NCBI GenBank assembly: GCA_027924585.1
Contig: BSBM01000106.1
Location: 40,625,501 to 40,689,500, forward strand
Direction: 5' to 3'
DNA: 64,000 bases
DNA from: Larix kaempferi
Lineage: Eukaryota; Streptophyta; Pinopsida; Pinales; Pinaceae
Of the stretch, positions 33,824 through 46,366 are shown piece after piece. The first letter of the stretch is position 1, and every line of letters starts with the position of its first letter. The position numbers and the translations under genes are program-made. The notes below the pieces were generated by a model. That model saw only the letters and a list, made by a program, of their open reading frames with translations. It was not told where the DNA came from and did not search any database.

Positions 33824-34534
33824 TTAAGCTGAATGACTAAAGGAAATAGACATAGCCCTCATTGGAGAGCACATTCTCCACATATTCTTCAAAAAATAAT
33901 ACACCTTTTGACTCCCCAAGGGATCTTTTTTAGAGACTATCAACAACATAGTTTTACTCTCTGAAGACACATGGATGATATTAATTTGACCAAAGGAAGA
34001 GAGTAAAAGCTTAATCCTATGACACCATTGATCCAAGGATAATACCTGTAGATTTGATAAATTGTTTGCCCAATCCATAGTAATCTTTGAGTCCTTGAGT
34101 GCCTGTATAGTTGGAAGACCAATAGAAGAAGCAAAATGAAGAAGACCCCAAAGAGCTAGTGATTCAGCTCTCGTGTTGGTACCCATACCACAACTCATCC
34201 ATAACTTGAAATTGTGATCTTCATTGATCTCAAGGTACATACTAGCACCACAATCACCTTGTTGAGCTGACCCATCAAAGTATCCAATAGGATAAGTAAT
34301 GATGGGATGAACATAAATATGTCTGAGCCTTCTGCTTTTCTCCGCAGAGTAATAATCCTTATAAAGGCCTAAGCTTCTTATACAGATGGAATGTACATTG
34401 GGTATATTACCTTCAAAATTAATATAATTTTTGGACTTACAAATGTCCCAATAGACAAAAATTGGCAGTAGTTTATGAGAGTGTTTGTTCCTTACCCACT
34501 GCTCGAAATTTTCTTCAACCGAGGAAGAGCCCAA
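33824..34534 (-). pseudogene. LINE RNase H domain, truncated element
   Basis: This 236-codon open stretch has GYFDGSAQQGDCGASM (first Asp), TRAESLALWGLL (Glu) and QALKDSKITMDWANN (second Asp). The last conserved region (HVSSESKTMLLIVSKKD) has lost the usual N-x-x-A-D. The domain would cut RNA in RNA-DNA hybrids in a working element. The first 70 residues correspond to the linker before RNase H. Confidence 0.8.
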
Positions 34535-35905
34535 TGTTTGAGAGATATGGAGTTCCTCAATAATAGCCTACCAAACCATTTTACTGTAAGAGCAAAGTAC
34601 AAATAAATTATTGTGAGATTCACAATCAATTTTGTAAAGAGGACAACAATTAGGACCCAACCATCCCCTTCTCACCAAGTTGTCTCATGTCAAAATACAA
34701 TTCTCAATAAGTAACTAGTAAAAGCATTTAATTTTTTGAGGCAATTTCCATTTCCAAAGTCTATTAGACCACCATTTCTACTCATAGGAGGAAAGAGACT
34801 GAGCAATAGATGTATAGGAAGATTTAGCATAGACTTGACCATTAGAATTGTATCATACCAAACAAGGACATTATTCCCCTCCTTCAATCGAATACCATCT
34901 CTGTTCAAAGTCATCTTATATTTTGTCTACTCTTCTTCCCAATGACTACCCAACCCCAGATCCTCCGTAAGTAGCTAGTAAGAGTTTGATTGACCCAACC
35001 AGGTGGGTCTTTTGATGTGGTCAAGAGTACAAAAACAAAACTCAACAAATAATCTAGGATAGAGGATGATATCACATCATTTTCCTCTCCACCAATAGAA
35101 GGATCAACACCAATAAAAACCTAAGTCTCATTTCCCACTCTCCAAGATATGCCTATATTGATCCAAGAGAAAGTTCTCATAAAACCATTCTAGAAGTTAG
35201 AGACACCCTGTACATCTTTAACAGAGTTTCTGATCCAACTAGACACATAAAGACCTTCTAAATACTTGGCATGAATAATATCACTCCATAAATCGTTTCC
35301 AAACAACCCTCTTCGTAGAGTTTTCATTCTCAAGGCGTGATTGAACCAAAAGATATTCTTAATATCCCAGCCACCCATTGATTTAGGTCTTGATAATTTT
35401 TCCCAACTAGCTAGGTGGATTTTATTCCCCAACGCAGAACCCTACCAAAGAATATTGAATATATAAATTACCTAATCATATTAAGAATGGATTAAGGAAC
35501 TCTAACCGAAGAAAACTAGTACACTGGGATCCCAACTAGCACAGATCTCACTAAGGTGAGTCCACCCCCAAAGAGAGCAACCTGTAAGACCAATTCCCAA
35601 TTCTTTTTTCAACCTTCTTAACTATCCACATCCAATCATTGATCATGTAGTTATTAGGTTTCAAATAATATCCAAAATATTTGAAGCCTTCATTAATAGT
35701 ACCAACTTTAAAGAAAAAAATAGAGGAAATCTGGCTAAAAATGATTGTATTAATACCATTCCCGAGAAGAATAGATTTATCAAAACTCACCTCCATACCA
35801 TATGCAACACAAAATAATGATATAAGTTTTGAGAATGTAGTCCATTCCTTAAAGTGCCCCTTCCAAATATCAGTACATTATCAACAAATAATAGATATGT
35901 ATTTC
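33824..35905 (-). mobile_element. 5-prime truncated LINE fragment
   Basis: Minus-strand LINE text homologous to the end of the element at 26229-31937: RT tail and linker at 35551-35796 (FKYFGYYLKPNNYMINDW), the SWEKLSRPKSMGGWDIKN block at 35190-35432, a decayed zinc-binding part at 34560-34914, and RNase H at 33824-34534. Homology ends near 35900, just past the RT active-site box. Loss of the 5-prime part is typical of incomplete target-primed reverse transcription. It is more decayed than the first LINE. Confidence 0.85.
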
Positions 35906-35945
35906 TTTTAAAAAAAACCAATATATATTTAAAAATAAAAATAAA

Positions 35946-37285
35946 TATTAGAAAAAATTCGACATGCTAAAATTTGCTTATCACACATTCAAAAGAGTCT
36001 CTTTCTAGAAGCTAGTAAGTCGAGGAGCAAAGTTGTACTTTGTAATGAAATTTTGATCAATATTAAATAACTATATTTCAAGGTAAATTATATGACTAGG
36101 CTTCAAATATTTAGGCCTTTATAAGGTAAACTAGTATATATTTCAAATATTTATTCTTTGTTTTTTTAAGATGTTTACATGATTTTTTCAACCAATAGAA
36201 ATCTTTTAAACCTTATTTGACCTCATATCGAGACCATTTTCGTTTTCATATGTTTCAACTTAGAATTAAAACAATATTAGATATAGTAAAAAAAAATCCA
36301 TAAATTAATGCTATCTCCAATATAGTATTACTATCAATTCCATATTAGAAAAAATTGAACATGCTAAAATTTGTTTACCACACATTCAAAAGAGTCTCTT
36401 TCTAGAAGCTAGTAAGTGGAGTAGCAAAGTTGTACTTTGTAATGAAATTTTGATCAATATTAAATAACGATATTTCAAGGCAAATTATATGGCTAGGCTT
36501 CAAATATTTAGGTCTTTATAAAGTAAACCAATATATATTTCAAATATTTATCTTATGTTTTCTTTGCAAGATGTTTACATAATGATTTTTCAACCAATGA
36601 AATTTTTTATAAAGTAAACCAATATATATTTCAAATATTTATCTTATGTTTTCTTTGCAAGATGTTTACATAATGATTTTTCAACCAATGAAAATTTGTA
36701 TATCTTGTTTGACCTCATATCAAAGCCATTTTGGTTTTCATATGTTTTAACTTAGAATTAAAATAATATTAGATATCATAACAAAGAATCCATACATAAA
36801 TGCTATCTCCAATATAGTATTCTATTAATTTTATATTAGAAAAAATTAAAAATGCTAAAATATCTTTACCACACATTCAAAAGAGTCTCTTTCTAGAAGC
36901 TAGTAAGTCGAGCAGCAAAGTTGTACTTTGTAATGAAATAAGAGTCTCTTTCTAGAAGCTAGTAAGTCGAGCAACAAAGTTGTACTTTGTAATGAAATTT
37001 TGATAATATTAAATAACGATATTTGAAGGTAAATTATATGACCAGGTTTCAAATATTTAGGTCTTTATAAGGTAAACCAATATATATTTCAAATATTGAT
37101 TCATTGTTTTCTTTGTAAGATGTTTACATAATTTTTTTCAACCAATATATATAATTTTAGGTCTTATTTGGCCTAAGGCCATTTTTGTTTTCATATGTTT
37201 TAATTTAAGGTTAAAATAATATTATATATCGTAACAAAGAATCTATAAATTAATGCTATCTCCAATATAGTATTACTATCAACCT
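35946..37285. repeat. Three-copy tandem repeat, unit about 400-490 bp
   Basis: Copies begin with AGAAAAAATT..ATGCTAAAAT at 35946, 36348 and 36838, and end with AATGCTATCTCCAATATAGT. Each contains AAGAGTCTCTTTCTAGAAGC and TTGTACTTTGTAATGAAAT. Copy 2 has an internal ~90-bp duplication around 36517-36690, and copy 3 has a ~63-bp duplication around 36885-37000. None is coding. I do not recognise the family; it may be a young satellite seed or an LTR-derived repeat. Confidence 0.8.
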
Positions 37286-37540
37286 GAATTCAATTAGATG
37301 TCTTTGCCTGATGATAATTAGACAAAGGCCATTGCCCCAAGGAGATTCTATCAAACAAAAAAATATAAAATATATGATTAATTAGTAAACGACATGTTCG
37401 TCATGTGTTAATGACACTGGAGGAATCTATATATGCTTGAGCAGATCTGTTGGAGCAAGATCTAGATATGTTCTAGTTTTTCTTCACTGCAGAACTGATG
37501 CTTACTGCCATGGAAAAATATAGATGCAGTGCTCACTTCT

Positions 37541-37680
37541 ATGGAAACATGTGACTTTCCAGACGAATTACGGTGTAGGCGCTCTTATAACAAGAGTTGG
37601 CGGTGTTCCAAGTCCCACATAGACAAATATAGCTTCTGCAAGCATCATCGTGGCGCCTTCCTGCAAGTTATATGTAATAA
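37541..37680 (+). pseudogene. WRC zinc-finger gene fragment
   Basis: From ATG 37541 the plus strand reads METCDFPDELRCRRSYNKSW and then RCSKSHIDKYSFCKHHRGA. The C-x8-C-x10-C-x2-H spacing with the W-R-C triplet is the WRC motif of plant growth-regulating factors and some JmjC demethylases. After about 40 residues the reading runs into intron-like AT-rich sequence. A GT at about 37667 could be a splice donor. No QLQ, JmjC or other partner domain was found nearby, so this may be an orphan exon or a captured fragment. Confidence 0.5.
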
Positions 37681-37689
37681 AATCCATGT

Positions 37690-40100
37690 TAACAAAGTTA
37701 AAGAAATATTAACAAGCCATTATTTTACTTTCAGGACTGGAAAGTATTCAATACATAATTCATCTTTCCAAATTTTGGAATTGGAAGACAAAAGTTGTAC
37801 CTGGGCATCGACGAGTTTGAAGCCGTCGAGGGACTTCTACAATGGTTGTAGGCTATCGCTCGTCGCTACTATAAACATATCAACTAACCTGTGCAATGCA
37901 CATAAATCTAATTTCCATTATGATATAAGCCAACATCCATCCAATTCTTTGTTTAATTGTTTACTTTGTTTTCAACACTAATTTTAAAGCTCTGCGAACA
38001 TTATGCATCATTATAGATATTGGGTGGAACATTGGAATGGTAGGCTTTTCACAAATAACCTTACATACTCACTGAATTTTGGACAAGAAACTTTGTGTAA
38101 TTACAAGATTTACAGGGGCATGGCATGCAAAAAGAACTAAGCTGTACACATCGCCCCGAACAAAGAATTGAAAATCGTCATCATCTATTCTGATAGAAAT
38201 TTGATTCAATAAATGTGGAGAGGTAGGAGGGTAGCATAGTATTTTAGATGAAGAAAATCAGATTGGTTGTGATTTACCAAGATATACCATAACAAGCTTG
38301 TTTGACTGCTCTCGAACCATGGTGGGTGTTTTTCTTTTCTCTCTGGGTTTTTCTCCCGCCCTCCGTCGCAAGCTTCCATTGCAGAAGCATTCTCTCGTGC
38401 ATGGTCTTGTGGGCGGGCTTATGGATGGATGTTAGCATTCTTTAATTTGTTTTACCCTTCATCAACCTGTCTTGTATCTCTCTCTCTTCTTTGCGCAACG
38501 TGCAGTCTGAGCTCTGCTCAAATTCTAAAACTCCGGACAATTTCCCTGCATGAGATCAGGAACATGTCAAAGTTCGACGCCAGTATTGCTGCCTAGGGCC
38601 TTGGCATTGGATTAAAAATAAATTTTATAACAGCAATTGCCTCCAAAAAGTGCAATGATACGCCTAGGGCCTTGGGATTGGATTAAAAATAAAGTTTATA
38701 CTAGCAATTGCTCCCAAAAAGGTGCAATGATACATGGATAAATTGTTCTTGGAAACTAAAATTAAATTGTTCCATGCTAAAAGAAAAAACCTCAATTAAA
38801 TATACAAAAAAAATAGTGATCCCAACAAAAATCTACATTTGTGTATGTGGAAGAGTGTCCTAGATATATTTTTGTCAATGAGTACATACATAATTTCCCT
38901 ACATGTTTTAATTTAAGCATGTGCACATGGAAACATCATGCCCAATCAATAATCTCAAATTATATAGTAATTAGATAGTAAACATACCAAGGGAAAAGAC
39001 ATGATGATGAACCACCATTGGGTGACTCCATCTCTAGATCTAGAGGTATCATTACCTAGAGCTACAAAAATCGATTCTACCTGAACCACTAAGGTGGAAG
39101 ATATGGACAATTGTATAAAAATGGCTAATGAGTCAAACCCATCATTACATTGCCTCTACCTTGCACTATTTTATGAGAAGATAAAAGCAAGTGATAATGC
39201 ATTGCAATGATCATTGTTAAAAAAATCCACCACTCATCTTGTGAGTATTGCTCTCCTGTAACAATCATGAAGCTATTAAATTTGGAGAACTAAAAGAGTC
39301 AATTTGTTACATAAATTGAATTGAAGAACAATATCTTGTTCTAGAATAGATGCACATCTCACAAACCAACCTAAGGAAAACACTTCTAAGTTGAAAATCA
39401 ATAGCTCAGTAAGCTACAAACCAACTTAGAAATGTTTTTACAATTTTGAGAGGAAATATTTTTATTTTGAAAAAAAAATGGCATTGAAGTAAATTATTTT
39501 ACAATAAATTGACATTAAATATTAATAGTCTTTTAAGAATTTGTGTTGATCTAAGTTAGCAACAATGAACATACAACTTTCATTGTAACTTGTTATCTTA
39601 TTAAACTTACAATTCCTTACATAATATATTAAAATAAGTAAAAAGAACAGATACTCTAGCTCACATCCTTTATATGGAGACTTTGTGACATAGAAAATAG
39701 TTAAAGCAACAGATACTCTAATTTGGAGGATTTGAATAAAAAATTAGGAAATGTTGGTAAGCATTTTCATAATTTTGAAAAATAATCTATTGCTTATTTT
39801 GATAATGTATTTCTCAACAAATAGACATGAAAACTATGCCTCCTAAGACATGCCCTCAAACATAGTGATATCAATACTCATAGTGTCATATTTGTTGTAC
39901 ATATATCCGTTAGTTCACCCCCCCACAAAAAAATAGCACTCCAATCTATTTTGCTTTATATAAACATGGATTTCCTTACTATGTTGTGGGATTTCTAGGT
40001 TGGCATATTCAAGGAGAATGCTTGCAATGGTTACAAAGTTGGCTTCAATCCAATCGCAACTTAGTGATTTTTCTTATTTTAATACCCCTATTTGTTTTAT
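37690..40100. other. Intergenic sequence with one tandem duplication
   Basis: No recognisable gene. At 38592-38732 a 71-bp unit (CCTAGGGCCTTGG.ATTGGA...GCAATGATAC) is duplicated in tandem. The stretch 38260-38560 is less AT-rich (CTCCCGCCCTCCGTCGC) and could be exonic or promoter sequence, but no frame or motif supports that. Confidence 0.45.
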
Positions 40101-40102
40101 AA

Positions 40103-40290
40103 TTTTCTGTAACTTTTTAATGTCAATGTACTTGCGAACTTTGGCATGCTTTTGATAAAGTCATGTTTCTTATCCAAAAAATCAACACAAGCATTTTTCT
40201 ATAACTTTTCAATGTCAACCCACCTATGAACTTTGGCATGCTTTTGATAAAGTCATGTGTCTCATCCAAAAAACCAACACAACCTAGAAG
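40103..40290. repeat. Two-copy tandem repeat, period about 94 bp
   Basis: TTGGCATGCTTTTGATAAAG occurs at about 40141 and 40235, with similar text on both sides (AACTTTTNAATGTCAA before, ATCCAAAAAANCAACACAA after). Confidence 0.75.
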
Positions 40291-40719
40291 GTCTACTATA
40301 TACACAGATAAAAAAAATGCATATTACATATAAACTATTGGACCTTTCACTGAAAATGCATGGATAGTGTTGATCAATTTTTGCATTCGTTGCAACATGC
40401 GCCAACAATCTCTATGCATTGATCGTTTTTGCATCAATCTCTCTAGGTACATACAAGATAACAAGTGAAAAATGACTTAAAGACGAGCTCCTTCTTATGC
40501 CAAAAGCAGAATCCTACTGAATTAAAACTATTTTCAAGTCCATAGGAATATTTTTTCCCTCCACTAATCCTTTTATCAATGCTATAATTCCATTTAAAAG
40601 CTTGTGACCAATGTTGACTAGTATTGACAACTAAAATCTAAGGCTACATATGATTCCTAGAATAGTTCTTCAAAATAAAATTAGAATCAACATCCAAAGT
40701 CTAACAATTGATCATATCT

Positions 40720-40850
40720 ATATAAATGCTACATAAGTTTGAATTAGTAAAAATACGATAAAACTTAAGGATGGTACATAAGTTTGAATTAGTAAAAATA
40801 CGATAAAACTGAAGGGTGGTACATATGTTTGAATTAGTAAAAGTTCTATC
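40720..40850. repeat. Three-copy short tandem repeat, period about 48 bp
   Basis: ACATAAGTTTGAATTAGTAA recurs three times between about 40731 and 40845, with AAATACGATAAAACT and GGGTGGT or GGATGGT between copies. Confidence 0.75.
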
Positions 40851-42473
40851 ATGAATTATTTTAAAAAATAAAATATGAAGTGATATAGAAGAATTTTTTT
40901 AAGGATCCATAGTTTTCTTAAAGTGTAGAGACTTTCACAAATCTTACTAATTCTTAAATTTCCAACTATAAAATGTTTGGTGATATTTTGTAAAATATTG
41001 AAATTTCTAAGGATTTTATATAGTTTCTAAACAATTTTAGCAATTTTTATAGTAAAATATAATTACAACGAATCATTTAAAAATATATATATATATTTTT
41101 TTGTAAAAAAATTCTTGGAAATTAGCCCTTGAGCTAAATTTAGTCTCTAAATTTTTTCCTAAGTCATTGATACATAGCCTGCATAAATAATTTGGAAAGA
41201 AAAAAATGGAGTGATAATGATATAGTCTAAGAAAATAGAGAGCGGTGAAATTTGCATAAAAAATTCTATCTATGCCTAAAATTTTGTCAATAATGGTCAG
41301 GTATGTCATGCGGTAGAGAGCGGTGAAAAACAGGCATACTCAGAAAAATGTTGAAAATGTCAAATTAGTTATGGTCTAAAAATTCCCTAGCACATGTTTG
41401 GTAAGTCTGAACTAGCCACATAGGACAGTGGCTGACACGCGGGTGCGGGAGGAGTGGGTGAGTAGGCGCTCAGGAACGCGCGCGTGCTATGTTTAAATTC
41501 AAATAACGCGTGCGCATTTTATTTACATTCAAATTTTAGTGTTTTGGCGCTCAATGTTATAAGAAATGCGCTAGCGTTATGTCTATGCAAAAATATTAGC
41601 AAAATGCTTTTATCCTCCCGCGTTCTGCGTTTTCTCCTCCCGCCTTCCCTATTTTTATGTTTATCAGATATTTTACACAAACAAAATGATAAAGCAAACA
41701 AATTAATAGGAACAGTCTTCGAAATGGCTTGATGACTCATTTCAATTGACACGTATTATCTAAATATCATAGCCATAGACAACAACTAATTCAAACAGTC
41801 AATTCGCTACAACTAAGATCAAACTTTAGATAATATAGTTTCTATAGTGGTAAGCAGCGCTATTGCAATCTAGGTAAATATCATACAAATATTTCAAACA
41901 AATTTATGGGCATAAGCATTCCAGAAAAGATGGCAAAGTTTCAAAACAGTCGGCTGTACCAATAAAACTAGGGGCACCAAACTAAGGCTCAAACTGCGTT
42001 TATGGACACTTACTGATCAAAGGATGTCTGAGTGTAAATGCAAATGCAACAGCCCCTCCAGGAATCCTTCTTCTTCACCGACCTTCTCTTGGACTCAAGT
42101 TGCCTCAATGCCCAACCACCGAACAGTTGCACGAGCTGTATTTAAGAAACAATGGTCTAAATAGAGCAATTATAAATGATTTGATCAACAAAGTAAGTTT
42201 CTCAATTTGTAGAGTTGTTAATTTGAAGAAACAAGCAGGCGCAGAACAAGCATGAAGGAGTTTCTTAATTGGTAGTGGTCGCTGATCGGATGAAGAAGGA
42301 GTTTGATGAATGGACAATGCATAACTTCGATTCGTGAGAGATCAGGCCACTATCTTCGAGTGAAATCAGGGATCCTGCAAGATCTCGTGAGCAACATGAC
42401 AATTCAGACGGCTGTCGGGTCATATAAGGATGGTTATCCACATACTACATTCAAATGAAGATGGACAACAGCA
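40851..42473. other. Intergenic sequence with a CpG-dense patch
   Basis: No gene identified. At 41440-41580 many CG dinucleotides occur (ACACGCGGGTGCGGG, ACGCGCGCGTGC, AACGCGTGCGC) in otherwise AT-rich DNA. GAGAGCGGTGAAA occurs twice, near 41238 and 41316. Weak readings at 41484-41732 show no domain. Confidence 0.4.
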
Positions 42474-43999
42474 TCATCATACTCTTCTTCATCATCACCA
42501 TCATCATCATCATCATCATCCTCGTCGTCATATTCATCATCATCTTCATCTTCATCATCATCATCAACATCCTCATCACCATCTTCATCTTCATCATGAT
42601 TGATGATTGATCATCATCATCATCATCATCATCGCCATCCTCTTCTTTATCATCACCATCATCATCCTCATCACCATCTTCATCATGATTGGGTATTGAT
42701 CATCATCATCATTGTCGTCATCATCATCATCCTCTTCTTTATCATCCCATCATCATCATCATAATCTTCATCACCATCATCTTCAGCATCCTCATTGTCA
42801 TATTCATCATCATCTTCATCATCATCTTCATCATCACCATCCTCTTCTTTATCATCACCATCATCATCATCGTCGTTGTCATCATCATCATCGTCGTCAT
42901 CGTCATCATCGTCATCGTCGTCGTCGTCGTCGTCGTCATTGTCGTCATCTCCATCATCATCTTCATCATCATCATCATCCTCACCACCATCTTCATCATG
43001 ATTGATGATTGATCATCATCATCATCATCATCCTCTTTTTTATGATCACCATCATCATCATCATCCTCATCGTCATATTCATCATCATCCTCATCACCAT
43101 CTTCATCTTCATCATGATTTATAATTGATCATCATCATCATCATCATCATCGCCATCCTCTTCTTTATCATCACCATCAACATCCTCATCACCATCTTCA
43201 TCATGATTGGGTATTGATCATCATCATCATCATCATCATCCTCTTCTTTATCATCACCATCATCATCATAATCATCATCATCATCTTCTTCATCACCATC
43301 ATCTTCACCATCCTCATCGTCATATTCATCATTATATTCATCATCATCATCCTCTTCTTTATCATCACCATTGTCGTCATCATCATCATCATCATTGTCA
43401 TCGTCGTCGTTGTCATCTCCATCATCATCATCATCCTCACCACCATCTTCATCATGATTGGTGATTGACCATCATCATCATCCTCTTCTTTATGATCACC
43501 ATCATCACCATCACCATCATCATCATCATCATCATCCTCATCATCCTCGTCGTCATATTCATCATCATCTTCTTCATCATCATCATCCTCATCACCATCT
43601 TCATCTTCATCATGATTGATGATTGATCATCATCATCGCCATCCTCTTCTTTATCATCACCATCATCATCCTCATCACCATCTTCATCATGATTGGGTAT
43701 TGATCATCATCATCATCATCATCATCCTTTTCTTTATCATCACCATCATCATCATCACCATCATCATCTTCATCACCATCATCTTCATCATCCTCATCAT
43801 CATATTCATTATCATCTTCATCATCACCATCCTCATCTTTATCATCACCATCAACATCACCGTCGTCGTCATCATCATCATCATCATCTTCGTCATCGTC
43901 ATCGTCATCTCCATCATCATCTTCATCATCATCATCATCCTCACCACCATATTCATCATGATTGATGATTGATCATCATCATCATCATCCTCTTCTTTA
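42474..43999. repeat. 1.5-kb trinucleotide (TCA/TGA) microsatellite with higher-order units
   Basis: Almost pure TCA/ATC/CAT repeats with interspersed TCC, TCG, TCT and CAC variants. Interruptions such as CATGATTGATGATTGATC or CATGATTGGGTATTGATC recur near 42595, 42686, 42997, 43112, 43202, 43452, 43612, 43689 and 43957, usually preceded by CCTCACCACCATCTTCAT and followed by CCTCTTCTTTATCATC. So the array has higher-order repeat units of about 80-250 bp. The long open frames here (poly-His, Ile, Ser or Met) are composition artefacts. Confidence 0.95.
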
Positions 44000-44028
44000 T
44001 TTGTTCATCTTCGACATCATCTCATTAG

Positions 44029-44636
44029 TGTTAGAAAAACGAGATCGCGGAGAAATAACAATAAACAAGATGTAAATATAAATCACATAAAACACATTAC
44101 AGGAGAGACACCAATATAATGTGGTTCACCCAAGATGGATTAGGTCCACATAGAAATTGCCAATCCTTATTATTATACCATCCAACAAATGAAGGGATAC
44201 AACCTGCAACACATTTGCTGCAACTTCCTCTTCACTCTCTCATAGTATCTCTTATACAATCATAGAGATATTTACAATGCTACAACACCCAATTGTATTA
44301 CAATGCCTTCCTTTTAAATATGCATTACCATGGGAAAATACTATGGAACACCCAATACCATGGGCTTGTAAATCATCCATTATTGACCAAGTCATGACTA
44401 TGAAATTATAACATTTTATAAGGCATTTTTTTTTCTGAATTTTTTGCTACAGGGGTGTTTCCCCCGAACCCCCGCTAGGTGGGTCTCCTAAAAGTAGTCG
44501 TCGCCCCCACCCTGGACCCCCCATGGCGACTATTTTGGGTGGGAAAGCTCCCCCAAACCCCCCCATCATGGGATGGGATCCAAACAAGGAAAAGACACGA
44601 CCTCTGAATAAGAAAGATCAGGCTCTACAACCAACA
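44029..44636 (-). repeat. 3-prime LTR of the outer Copia element, copy 2
   Basis: 608 bp from the TGTTGGTTGTAGAGCC end (44636) to the CTAACA end (44029, TGTTAGAAAAAC on plus). Better preserved at its inner end than the copy 1 counterpart, and it has the same C-rich cassette at about 44455-44575. The polypurine tract (CCAAGTGGGAGAT on minus) lies at 44637-44649. Confidence 0.9.
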
Positions 44637-44734
44637 ATCTCCCACTTGGAGACTGGTCAAAGAAACTCCACCGTCGCTGCACTTGCTGGACTATGCTCTA
44701 AACCTTGGATCTAGAAAAATTCTCATCTTCACCT

Positions 44735-45277
44735 TCATGATTGAAGGCCAATTGAAACCGAGCAGGAACTCAATTTCTCTCTGGTTACTACCTTTGTCAA
44801 CATGTCTGCAGGATTTTGTCTAGTGTGTATATTTTCAATATTCAATAGTTCATCTTCCATAACAGACCGTATGAATTGGTACCTCAGCTGTATATTTTTA
44901 GTCTTAGAATGGAAGGCTGAGTTCTTTACAAAATGAATGGCACTCTGGTTGTCAGTGTACAACCTATTATTCCCCTTCTTCTTACCCAATTCCTCTATGA
45001 ACATCTATAACCAAATCATCTCTTTACTAGCTTTTGTAACAACAACATACTCCGCTTTCGTTGTTGAAAGTGAAACAAAATTTTGTAGTTTCGAAATCCA
45101 ACTTACTGTTGTTCCATCTACAATAAAGACATACCCTGTGGTGCTCCTATTGCTATCTTTATCACCTGCCATATTTGCATCAACATATCCTTGTAGAACA
45201 ATGTCTGAACCTCCAAAACATAATGTATGAGTGGTAGTACCTCTCAATACTTGAGAATCCATTGTATTGCCTTCCAA
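44735..45277 (-). pseudogene. Copia RNase H region, outer element copy 2
   Basis: Pieces at 45005-45277 (LQGYVDANMAGDKDSNRSTT, LSTTKAEYVVVTKASKE) and 44735-45004 (RLYTDNQSAIHFVKN, then HTRQNPADMLTKVV) form most of the RNase H and pol tail. The Asp of YVDAN, the Glu of KAEY and the Asp of TDNQ are present. A stop between the pieces (after MIWL, where the next codon is TAG) and a frameshift upstream near 45270 prevent translation. Confidence 0.88.
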
Positions 45278-45476
45278 TGTTCTTTACCTGGATTGTTCAT
45301 ATACCTACTCATAACTCCCACTGCATGTGCAATATATGGTCTTGTGCACACCATGGCATACATTAAGCTGCCAACTGTTGATGAATAGGGAACCGTGGAC
45401 ATGTAATCTATCTCTTACTATGTCTTGGGAAACATCTCCTTACTTAATTTGAAATAGCTGGCCAAAGGTGTACTAA

Positions 45477-46283
45477 CTAGTTTTTCATTCTGCATTCTAA
45501 ACCTCTCCAACATAATTGTATGTAATCACCCTGAGACAATGTCAATTTGCGATTTTGCCTGTTTCTTGTTATTCTCATACCAAGGATTTGCTTTGCAGCA
45601 CCCAAACCCTTCATCGCAAATGAATTAGCTAACTTCCATTTGATCACATTTATATCCTGCATATTAGACTCTGTAACAAGCATGTCATCCACATACAATA
45701 ACAAGATAATATATCTTCCATTATGTAGCCTCTTAAAATAAACAAAGTGGTCAGAATGGCATCTACTATAACCTTGTTCTCATCTACTAGAACCTAGTTC
45801 TGTCATAAACCTGTCAAAATTCAAATACCACTTCCTTGGAGCTTACTTCAGTCCATACAAGCTCTTCTTCAACCTACATACCAAATTCTCCTTCCCTTTG
45901 ACCTCATACCCCTGTGGCCATTGCATATAAATCTCTTCTTCCAAATCCTCATGGAGAAATGTTGTTTTTACATATAACTGTTCAAGATGCAAATATTCTA
46001 CCGCCACTAGACTTAAAATAGTTCTAATTAAAGTCGTTTTAACAACAGGAGAAAATATTTCATCAAAATCTGTATATTTCTTCTATGCAAACCCCTTTAC
46101 AACAATTATGGCCTTGTACCGCTTATTTCCTCCATCTTCTACCTTCAACCTATAAACCCATTTATCCCACAATGCTCTTTTACATGTAGGAAACTGAACC
46201 AAATCCCAAGTCTGGTTTCTTACCAATGAGTCCATCTCCTCATTCATGCCTTGCTCCCACTTCTTTATAGTTTCCACCTGCAT
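45477..46283 (-). pseudogene. Copia reverse transcriptase region, outer element copy 2
   Basis: MLLYVDDMLVTESNMQDINV and KGLGAAKQILGMRITRNR are readable at 45477-45704, and NEEMDSLVRNQTWDLVQF and GNKRYKAIIVVKGFA at 46083-46283. The middle (45705-46082) holds the LDVKT and YGLK blocks but has several stops. YVDD is intact. Confidence 0.85.
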
Positions 46284-46366
46284 TGCTTCTTCATAACATT
46301 ATGGTTCGCCAGAATCAATCATCAATAAATAATACAGTGAAGGAGAGAATCATTCAGGGGGTCTAC

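Noticed and set aside
35946-37285. CRISPR-like or other regularly spaced repeat system
   Set aside because: Units are hundreds of bases long and imperfect, and the context is plant nuclear DNA; this is an ordinary tandem repeat.
42689-43972. Long open frames of poly-His, poly-Ile, poly-Ser and poly-Met
   Set aside because: They lie in the TCA/TGA microsatellite, exist in several frames on both strands and result from composition alone.
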